DNA from: Blattamonas nauphoetae
Taxonomy: Eukaryota > Preaxostyla > Oxymonadida
Assembly: GCA_033064195.1 (NCBI GenBank)
Contig: JARBJD010000526.1
Span: forward strand, 1 to 36,640
Reading direction: 5' to 3'
Length of the DNA: 36,640 nucleotides
The notes below the pieces were generated by a model. It ran no database searches. It saw nothing but the letters and a program-made list of their open reading frames with translations, and was not told where the DNA came from. The position numbers were made by a program, and so were the translations under genes. Positions 36,075 through 36,640 of the stretch are shown here, in pieces (position 1 is the first letter of the stretch; every line of letters starts with the position of its first letter).

Positions 36075-36640
36075 ATGAAAAGAACGAATTCCATTCTAAG
36101 GGCATCGCCCGTATCTTCAACAACAAAACCTTTTGTTTCGCGGAGGGTGGAACCCTCTTCTCTTACAGCATACGTGAATGCAAAACTGAGTGAAGCATCT
36201 AGTAGGAATGTTTCTCATGAAGTGCAATCACAGATTCATCCAGACTTGAATTTCAATCGCAATAGTGTCAATGTCCTCGTTGGAAACAGAGGAAGTGGAA
36301 AGACATTCAATGCTCTTCGAGAGGTTGCCAAGCTCCAGAATGTTCAAGTCAGAAACGAACTATTCCATCTGTTTGTCTTCGTCACTGATAAGAACATTGA
36401 TCCAACATTCGATAAGTTCAAACCAATACTGAACGTACCTTATGTGAAAGTCAAATATGAAGATGCACTTCCATTTCTTTTGGAACTCTCTCAATCAAAA
36501 GCAGCGTATGAAGAAATTATAGACAACCAGTGGCAAGATCGAATCACTGATGAATGCCGAGAAGATCTCTTTGACTCACTATACATCGATGACTTCTCAG
36601 TGAAGAATCTTCAAACAATTATTCTCCTTGATGATTGTCA
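36075..36640 (+). CDS. A32-type DNA-packaging ATPase, N-terminal 188 residues (runs off the window)
   Basis: The frame is open from the ATG at 36075 to the last base with no stop. Walker A is GNRGSGKT at residues 70-77 and Walker B is IILLDD at 182-187, a spacing of about 110 residues that suits the A32/FtsK-HerA-type packaging ATPases of Polintons and related viruses (established family). The first 60 residues are basic and Ser-rich. The C-terminal third with sensor and arginine-finger regions lies outside. It shares a 58 bp divergent promoter region with the capsid row. It drives DNA into the capsid (inferred from the family). The left copy (1-348) is broken. Confidence 0.85.
   Translation, partial: MKRTNSILRASPVSSTTKPFVSRRVEPSSLTAYVNAKLSEASSRNVSHEVQSQIHPDLNFNRNSVNVLVGNRGSGKTFNALREVAKLQNVQVRNELFHLFVFVTDKNIDPTFDKFKPILNVPYVKVKYEDALPFLLELSQSKAAYEEIIDNQWQDRITDECREDLFDSLYIDDFSVKNLQTIILLDDC

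Larger units (their letters stand above)
30438..36427 (-). repeat. Inverted repeat A, right arm (partner 1-5972)
   Basis: Reverse complement of 1-5972. The match ends at about 30438 because the left capsid gene is cut there, and at 36427 because the window begins at base 1; the true repeat may be longer. Confidence 0.92.
27961..36640. mobile_element. Right Polinton/Maverick-like copy
   Basis: Order on the plus strand: repeat-domain gene (altered end), a solo ~340-type repeat, S74 spike, 136-residue gene (minus), capsid row (minus) and ATPase (plus). The polymerase present in the left half is absent here, and the spike and 136-residue genes are absent in the left half. Spike, 136-, 559-, 619-, 100- and 196-residue genes look whole; the 104- and ~310-residue genes are broken (a few breaks in all). 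No integrase or protease is seen. The element continues past the window end. Confidence 0.8.

Overview
The window looks like a piece of eukaryotic nuclear genome carrying two inverted copies of a Polinton/Maverick-like virus element, with short interspersed repeats and old DNA-transposon remnants between them. The eukaryotic reading rests on spliceosome-type intron borders (GTATGTGAG ... TTTCAG in the middle), tRNA-derived repeats with RNA polymerase III A and B boxes, and Tc1/mariner-type and Merlin-type transposase remnants. The (GAATTTTT)n tracts and TTTCAG acceptors suggest a nematode-like animal, but this is a guess from texture. The standard genetic code fits all open frames.

Layout. 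Positions 1-5972 hold the left element arm: packaging ATPase (minus), then a plus-strand row of capsid-type genes (about 310, 196, 104, 100, 619 and 559 residues). The last gene is cut by a repeat block (5962-8229) that carries a Tc1/mariner-type remnant and a tRNA-like repeat. Positions 8230-11438 (minus) hold the front part of a protein-primed-type family B DNA polymerase and a 129-residue repeat-domain gene. Positions 11640-13453 hold a ~340 bp tandem array, an AT-rich GAATTTTT tract and two tRNA-like repeats. Positions 13454-24787 are a gene-poor centre: a DFKE/WSD/HGK-CDG transposase remnant, a 2.2 kb stretch with ~144 bp inverted ends, split Merlin remnants, a second copy of the mariner-side repeat, TAGGACA-rich small repeats, and a likely small split host gene. 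Positions 24788-25848 hold two further genes, the second with the viral promoter motif and three copies of the repeat domain. From 25879 the left half is mirrored: tRNA-like repeats, AT tract, ~340 bp array, repeat-domain gene, then a phage-type S74 spike gene, a 136-residue gene, and the capsid row and ATPase in reverse (28748-36640).

How the genes work together. Nearly every element gene is preceded by TTTTTATTTTT, a few bases, then ATAAATG, so they seem to share one viral-type transcription programme. The 619- and 559-residue proteins are paralogues and probably build the double-jelly-roll shell. The two MAPG-starting small proteins look like basic or membrane-active minor capsid proteins. 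The S74 protein is a trimeric spike, the ATPase fills the capsid and the polymerase copies the genome. No integrase and no adenain-like protease is visible, so neither copy is complete in this window.

The strongest structural signal is a set of inverted repeats: 1-5972 with 30438-36427 (about 6 kb, nearly identical), 5962-6771 with 20508-21317 (810 bp each), 7388-8229 with 12612-13453 (842 bp each), and 11155-13245 with 25879-28280. Element copies are described as fossils: several genes look whole, others are broken.
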